Assembly (NCBI GenBank): GCA_022702705.1
Contig: CM040421.1
Span: 72,224,121 to 72,288,120 of the forward strand
From: Papilionanthe hookeriana x Papilionanthe teres
Lineage: Eukaryota; Streptophyta; Magnoliopsida; Asparagales; Orchidaceae
Length of the DNA: 64,000 nucleotides
Reading direction: 5' to 3'
Shown here: positions 57,961-64,000 of the stretch, piece after piece
Position numbering within the stretch: the stretch's first letter is position 1
How the letters are laid out: each line of letters starts with the position of its first letter
Position numbers and translations under genes: made by a program
The notes under the pieces: model-generated
Databases searched by the model: none
Told to the model about the DNA's origin: nothing
What the model saw: only the letters and a program-made list of their open reading frames with translations

Positions 57961-58660
57961 TCTTCCTAATATAAATAAATGAGGATCTTCCCAAATATAT
58001 TATTTAGCATCATTTTTAAATTTCTTAATAAATTTTTCATCTAATCCATAAGGTAGAATATTGCTAACTAAATAGTTAACTATATCCACATACCAAGGTG
58101 TTTGACATCCTTGAATAACATATAAATGTTCATTAGGAAATTTCTCATTTATGTTTTCTTCAGTAATAACATCTTTCTTAATTCTAGACAAATGATCAGC
58201 AATTTGGTTGTCAGTTCCTTTTCTATCCACTATTTGAAAATCAAATTCTTGTAGAAGTAAAACCCATCTTATTAGTCTAGGTTTAGCATACTTTTTTGAC
58301 ATTAGATATTTAATAGCGGAATGATCAATATGAACTTTGCATTTAGTACCAAGAAGATAAGGTCTAAATTTATTAAAGGCATATACTATAGCTATAAGCT
58401 CTTTCTCAGTAGTAGGGTAATTTCTTTGTGTTTCAGTGAGTCTTACTAGCATAATATATAACTTTGAAAATTTTCTCATATTTTTGTCCCAATACTGTTC
58501 CAATTGCCAAATCACTTGCATCGCACATTAATTCAAAAGATTTATTCCAATTATGTGCAACAATGATAGGTGCAGTTATTAATTTTTCTTTTAAAATATT
58601 AAAAGCATTAGCGCAGTCTTTGTTAAATTCAAATTTAGCATCTTTTTCGAATAAATGACA
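57961..58660 (-). pseudogene. RNase H of Athila C
   Basis: FELMCDASDLAIG (catalytic Asp), TTEKELIAIVYAFNKFRPYL and HIDHSAIKYLM, then WVLLLQEFDFQIVDRKG and IADHLSRI. A frameshift near 58440 splits it from RT, and a stop near 58000 precedes the integrase. Gypsy-type RNase H. Confidence 0.88.
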
Positions 58661-59480
58661 AAGAGGTTTAGCAATTTGAGAAAAATCCTTTATATATCTT
58701 CTATAAAATCCAGCATGACATAGAAAATTTCTCACATCAGTAAAAGTAGTAGGTGGTTGTAATTCAGCAATAATTTTCGCTTTTGCTTGATCTACTTCCA
58801 TCCCATTTTGTGAAATCTTGTGACCAAGTACAATGCCTTCTGTGACCATGAATTGACATTTTTCCCAGTTAAGAACTAAGTTAGTTTCTTCACATCTTTT
58901 CAGAATTTTAAAAATATTTTCCAAACAAGATTCAAAAAAAGTTCCAAAAACTGAAAAATCGTCCATGAATATTTCAATTCCTTTGTCAATCAAATCACAA
59001 AATATTGACACCATACATCTTTGAAAAGTTGCAGGTGCATTACATAAACCAAAAGACATTCTTCTAAAGGCAAATGTTCCATAAGGACTTGTAAATGTTG
59101 TTTTCTCTTGTTCCTCGTGAGCTGACAGTAATTGATGATAACTGAATATCCATCCGAAAACAGAAATATGAGTGTCCAGCTAATTTATCAAGCATTTGAT
59201 CCAAGAAAGGTAAAGAAAAATGATCCTTTCTAGTGGCGTCATTTAATTTCCTATAATCAATGCAAATTCACCATCCAGTACCTTGTCTTGTAGGAATTAG
59301 TTCATTTTTATCATTGACAATGACAGTTACTCCTCCATTCTTTGGAACATAATGAATAAGACTTACTCATTGGCTATCCGAAATAGGATAAATAATACCA
59401 GCATCTAACCATTTAACAATTTCTTTTTTAACAACCTCTTTCATGATAGGATTTAATCTTCTTTGTGGTTCAATAGTGGG
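58661..59480 (-). pseudogene. Reverse transcriptase of Athila C
   Basis: After the shared frame start (EPQRRLNPIMKEVVKK) a stop near 59367 and shifts in 59367-59060 break the fingers (YRKLNDATRKDHF, FLDQMLDKLAG). From 59059 the frame is open: MSFGLCNAPATFQRCM, the catalytic FMDD (58969-58958), LVLNWEKCQFM and FLCHAGFYRRYIKDF. This is the full RT that Athila A lacks. Confidence 0.9.
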
Positions 59481-60330
59481 TTTAAAATTTTCTTCCATTA
59501 AAATTCTATGCATACAAATGGGCGAGCTTATTCCTCTTATATTAGCAATTGTCCAACCAACTTCTTTCTTATAATTCTTTAACACTCCTATCAAATTTTC
59601 TTCTTGATCTTTACTTAGCTCAGAAGAAATAATAAAAGGTAAAGTTAATGAATTTCCCAGAAATGCATACTTTAAATGTAAAGGTAACATTTTTAATTCC
59701 AGTTCAGGGGCTTTTTTAATTGAGGGTAAAATTATATCATTTTGAGTTATGTCAAAAGTTTCCCAATTTTCTTTAATATAATGAGTTTCTTCTTCTTTTA
59801 GTTCTTCATCTTCATCGGTTAATAATTCAAATTTTTCTTCAGAAATGACTTTACATTTTTCTTGATAATGTTTCTCAATTAAATAATCAATTATATCCAT
59901 TCGATAACATTTTTCTTTGTCAGGGTACTTCATTGATTTAAGGACATTAAATTTAATCTCTTGATCATTAACTCTCATGGTTAATTCTCCTTTTTGCACA
60001 TCAATCATAGCTCGTCCGGTAGCAATAAAAGGTCTCCCTAAAATAATAGGTATTTCTTTATCTTCTTCCATATCAAGTACAATGAAATCTACTGGGAAGA
60101 TAAATTTATCTACTTTAACAAGAACATCCTCTATAACTCTTTTAGGGTAAGTGACAGATCTATCAGCTAACTGAAGGGTTACAGTGATGGGAGTAATCTC
60201 TCCTAAATTCAACCTTCGAAAAATAGAAAATGACATGAGATTAATACTTGCTCCTAAATCACATAAAGCTTTTCCACAAAACGTTTCTCCAATAGCACAA
60301 GGTATAGTAAAACTTCTAGGATCTTTAAGT
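59481..60330 (-). pseudogene. Aspartic protease and linker of Athila C
   Basis: Within a 534-codon open frame (60971-59367) the protease carries LCDLGASINLMS (active site D-L-G-A, about 60263-60228), then VDFIVLDMEEDKEIPIILGR and FIATGRAMIDVQKG. The Glu-rich linker precedes RT. This section is intact, so only neighbouring frames are broken. Confidence 0.88.
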
Positions 60331-61953
60331 TTTTGAGGTAATTTCTTTTGAATTATTGCACTACATTCTTCACTTAATGCAACAGTTTCAAAAACTTCAA
60401 ATCTTCGTTTCTTATTTAAAATATCCTTCATAAATTTTGCATAAATTGGCATCTGTTCCAAAGCTTCAGCAAAACATATGTTTATAGTAAGTTTCTTAAA
60501 AATTTCAAAGAACTTAGAAAATTGATGATCAAGCTTCTGTTGTTTAAGTCTTTGAGGAAAAGGTGGTGATGGTTTTTCAACTTCCATATTAATAGAAATA
60601 TCAGTTCGATCTTTATTAGGAGAAAGTGTTTCTTTAGATTTTTCAATATCTTCAACCTCAATCTCTTTTTCAATTTCATTATGCATTCTTTCTTTTAATT
60701 CCTTTCCGCTTCTAAGTTGTACAACTTTAACATGTTCATCTTCTTTTCCAGTTTCTTTTGGATTGATTTCAACATTACTAGGAAGTGTTCCTAGGGGTCT
60801 ATAATTAATTAAATTAGCGATTTGTCCCATTTGATTCTCAATATTACGAATAACAGTATTTGGATTTTGTAATTGATTACTTAGTTGTAAAATTAATTCT
60901 TCTATAGATAACTTTTTCTGTTGATTGTTAAATCCAGGTGGTTTATAGTTTGAATTAACTTGATTATTCAAATTTCCAGTGGGATGAGATTGATTATTAC
61001 CCCATAGTTGTGAATTATTCCAGTTAAAATTAGGATGATTTTTCCATCCAGGATTATAATAATTTGAATAAGGATTATTTTTACTGGCAATAACTTGTAA
61101 AGTTTCAATAGTTTAAGAATCTTCAATATTAGCAGAGTTATTATGTGATATATTAATAGCAAAACTATCTAATTTCTTAGACATTGCTGCTACTTGTGAA
61201 GTTAAAATAAAAAAGGCTTCCTTATCATGAATACTTGCCATTCTCTTACGATTAATCCTTTCAGAAGGCCATTGAAAAATATTGTTAGTCATTTCTTCAA
61301 TTAAAGTGTAAGCTTCTTCAAATGATTTAGACATTAAAGAACCTCCAGCAGCAACATCAATAATTGATTTTAAAGATCCAATTAATCCATTATAAAATGT
61401 TTGAATAATTAACCAATCGAGTAAAGCATGATGAGGACATTTTCTTAATAGTTCTTTAAATCTTTCCCAACTTTCATAAATTGTCTCCTCAGTCAAATTG
61501 ACTAAATGAAGTAATATCATTTCTTAATTTAGCAGTTTTAGAAGGAGGAAAATATTTAGCAAGGAATTTTTGTGCCATTTCAGCCCATGTTTTAATAGAA
61601 CTCGTTGCTAAAGAGTTCGACCACATCTTTGCTTTATCTCTTAAAGAAAAAGGAAAGAGTCTAAGCCTAATAGCATCATCAGAAACATTGTTATATTTAA
61701 AGGTAGCACAAAGTTCTAAAAAACTAGCAAAGTGTAAATTTAGATCCTCATTTGGTGTTCCACCAAATTGATTGTTTTGAACCATTTGAATAATAGACGG
61801 TTTAAGCTCAAAAGAATTAGCATCTACAGTGGGTACTTGAATACTACTATGAAGTTCATCAACTGTAGGGTTAGCATAATCCCTTAATGGTTTATAAACA
61901 TTTTGATCATTAATTTCAATTGGATTTTGTAAATTGTTATGTAAATTAGTCAT
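60331..61953 (-). pseudogene. Gag of Athila C
   Basis: The ATG at 61953 begins the Athila gag: FELKPSIIQMVQNNQFGG, IRLRLFPFSLRDKAKMWSNS, MAQKFLAKYFPP, then a frameshift near 61500 to ESWERFKELLRKCPHHALL. A TAA near 61117 is followed by an Asn/Gln-rich part and the long frame that continues into protease. Only these two lesions separate it from one gag-protease frame, so C is younger than A. Confidence 0.9.
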
Positions 61954-62219
61954 TTCTTAAAATTTTTGAATTTTTTTTCCTTTCTTAATTCTTCTAACAG
62001 TTCTTTCTAATTCAGAATCTAAATGTAATAATCCTTCAGGTCCATAACTACGCATAAAAAGTAAATTAGCAAAAATTAAAATAAATATTATTATTATTTT
62101 TATTATATATATGTTTTTTTTTATATTATATATTTATTTATTTTTTTATTATTTTTTTACAATAAAAAATGAATAAAATAAAATAAAAATATTTAAAATC
62201 TAAAAATTTGCCTCTGCTT
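61954..62219 (-). other. Leader of Athila C between primer site and gag
   Basis: Very AT-rich (T-runs and TATATA), no coding signal. Confidence 0.7.
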
Positions 62220-62237
62220 TCCCCGGCAATGGCGCCA
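62220..62237 (-). other. Primer-binding site (tRNA-Asp type) of Athila C
   Basis: On the minus strand TGGCGCCATTGCCGGGGA, one mismatch from the tRNA-Asp 3' end complement. It starts 11 bp after the LTR border. A decayed second copy (TGGCGCCAATGCCAGGGA) lies inside the LTR at about 62297-62280. Confidence 0.85.
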
Positions 62238-62248
62238 AAAACTTGACC

Positions 62249-64000
62249 CGATATAAATATATGCATACTAAAATCTTCTTCCCTGGCATTGGCGCCAAAA
62301 ACTTGACCCGAAGTCCTCTGAAGATCAACGTACTAATTAATGCTTTCAAAAACATATGTTATAAATAATAATAGCGGCAAGTGTATATAAATATAATTTT
62401 ATGGAAAATATTTTACACACTAGGGGTACTACGCAAGTATACGTATCGTATCAAGTAATATAGAACTTTGAAACAAAGACCCCAGTATCGTTCCCACGAG
62501 GAGAGAGTTATAGATCTTTAAATATTTTTATTTTAAAGTGTTTCTTTTATAGTCAAAAATAAAATATCTTTAATTTACTAGATGCAATAATAAAGCGTAA
62601 ATAAAATGATTGATGTAAATAGCAATAAGAAAGCAACTTTCTCCTTTCAATTAATCCAAGATTTTCTAAGATAATAATAATATTCGTGGAGAATATAAAT
62701 TTATGGTATTGTGCCAAATAGAAGCATTCCTATTCTTTTTCTTCGCTCGATAGTATAAAGAACATTGGCTAGCCAATAGATCAGGTCCGGATGTATTGTT
62801 AGTAGAATGGTTTAATCTAGGCTCACACTACTAGATGTCCAAGGGTGGCTATGGTCGGCCCTACTAGTGACCATTTCCTTTTCTATAAACCAAATCATAA
62901 GAATTTAGTCTGTCACTCTAAAATCTTATTAATTCTACGCTCAATATATAATATCTTACTATTTATTTGCACTTCACCTTGAATAACCCGCACAAGGCCT
63001 TCGACTACCCAAGGATTCATGTGATATCTACAAGTTAAGAATTCATCTCCTTCTAGGTCTCAAAACTCTTCAACGAGGTTTTAACAATTTAAATGACCAA
63101 TTTAAATAGTAAATTAAGAACCGGTATTAATATCATCACAATGTTTTGAAAATATATGATTTTTAATTCTCCGATGAATTTTGTATTATCTTATTTATCT
63201 TTTCATAATTGAAAGGAGAAAGTAAAGTAACTACTTAGAACACATTGAAATTAAATAACAAAACATAATAAATAAACTTTAAATCAAAATAAAAATACTT
63301 ATCTTAGATGTTTCTCCTACTGAACTTCTGATTCCTACTAACTCCACAGCGTAATGAACTCCAGATGCACCAACTCTTTCAAACTCTAAATACAAACTCT
63401 AAAATAAACTCATTAATTTATGAAGGAAAGTACAAAGGTGGCCCTAATATTATCTCTCTAATTCTCTCTCTAGGTTGGGTGTTTTTCTCTGAAGGAGTAC
63501 CCTCCTATTTATAGTTTTCAAGGGTTGCCTCAAGGCACCTCTTCAAAATGTGTCCAAATTCAATGAATCTTCTAGAAGGTGTGTCTGGCGCCTAGGCGTC
63601 AGACACCACTTCCAGTTCTTCGTACCTCTTCACTTTGGATCGCACCTCTTCGCGGTTAAAACCGTTTTGAAGCATCCAAATACATTGTATCACATGTCAT
63701 ATAAACCAGGAACAACTGCCAGTCTTCTAGAAGGTCCAATAACCGCTCACACCATCAAAATAACTGCCCAAAAGTCATCAAAAACTTAACAGTTTTCTGT
63801 ATCGAGCTGGCGCTTAGGCGCCGGACTCTGGCGCCTAGGCGCCAGGCCAATAATTTTGACAATTTTGCATTTTGGCTCTATTTTTGCTCCTTTTTGCTCC
63901 TTTTTGCTCCTTTTTCATATTTTTCTCCTTCTTGAACATTTTTGCATCACTTACATCCAAAAACACAAAAATACTTTTCATTAAAGCATAATATCCTTAA
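62249..64000 (-). repeat. 5' LTR of Athila C (cut by window edge)
   Basis: Matches 50271-52042; about 20 bp of its start lie beyond 64000. Palindromes at 63587, 63809 and 63830 and the repeated AAAAAGGAGC units (minus) near 63890 are kept. Confidence 0.9.

Larger units (their letters stand above)
50271..64000 (-). mobile_element. Athila-type Gypsy element C, nearly complete
   Basis: Reading leftwards: 5' LTR (64000-62249, about 20 bp cut by the window edge), tRNA-Asp primer site, gag, protease, RT, RNase H, integrase with a tandem duplication, two 3' ORF remnants in the env-like position, 3' LTR (52042-50271). The LTRs match each other closely. It is inserted in opposite orientation into Athila A. 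The possible target duplication TGACC (50266-50270) cannot be confirmed since the other side is outside the window. Confidence 0.93.

Overview
The window is nuclear DNA of a flowering plant, probably a eudicot, although the species cannot be named from sequence alone. The evidence is a spliced plant acid-lipase gene with correct GT-AG borders, a nuclear tRNA-Arg with the plant CAA leader and a T-run terminator, AT-rich intergenic DNA, and a large nest of plant LTR retrotransposons (Copia, Athila and giant Tat/Ogre-like Gypsy elements).

Layout. 1-3271 (minus) is the 5' part of a triacylglycerol/acid lipase gene: eight exons, all in phase, running off the left edge. Its introns hold microsatellites, a MITE-like palindrome and a possible tRNA-derived SINE. 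3272-8986 is mostly intergenic, with a CACTA-like end and transposon remnants, and a clean tRNA-Arg(ACG) at 7620-7692. 8987-14604 is a complete but decayed Copia element (plus). 14618-15442 is the end of a second, inverted and internally deleted Copia relative. From 15443 to the window end there is a nest. An Athila element (A, plus; 15443-20084 and 49313-50270) is split by a giant Tat/Ogre-like element (B, plus; 20085-47661, LTRs of about 7.4 kb) that is followed by a truncated second copy of B's internal region (47662-49312). Athila A is then broken on its right by another Athila element (C, minus; 50271 to the window end).

Element B carries the usual Tat set (ORF1, gag, protease, RT, RNase H, a second archaeal-type RNase H, integrase). 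Downstream of integrase, in the position of an extra 3' ORF, it also carries a sequence with all the hallmarks of an AlkB-type 2-oxoglutarate/Fe(II) dioxygenase. That sequence most resembles the plant ALKBH9/10 RNA (m6A) demethylases and appears intron-less across the domain. It is the most interesting content of the window: a retrotransposon that seems to have captured an RNA-demethylase module. It is broken by frameshifts here, so this copy is a fossil.

Other points of note are a tandem array of about ten 82-bp repeats in B's 3' untranslated region; a palindrome GGCGC(C/T)TAGGCGCC repeated through Athila LTRs and their 3' internal region; copies of the primer-binding site inside the Athila LTR ends; an in-frame 522-bp tandem duplication in the integrase of Athila C; and a microhomology junction showing that part of Athila A was deleted together with the end of the B tandem. 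Almost all transposon ORFs carry stops and frameshifts, so only the lipase gene and the tRNA look functional.
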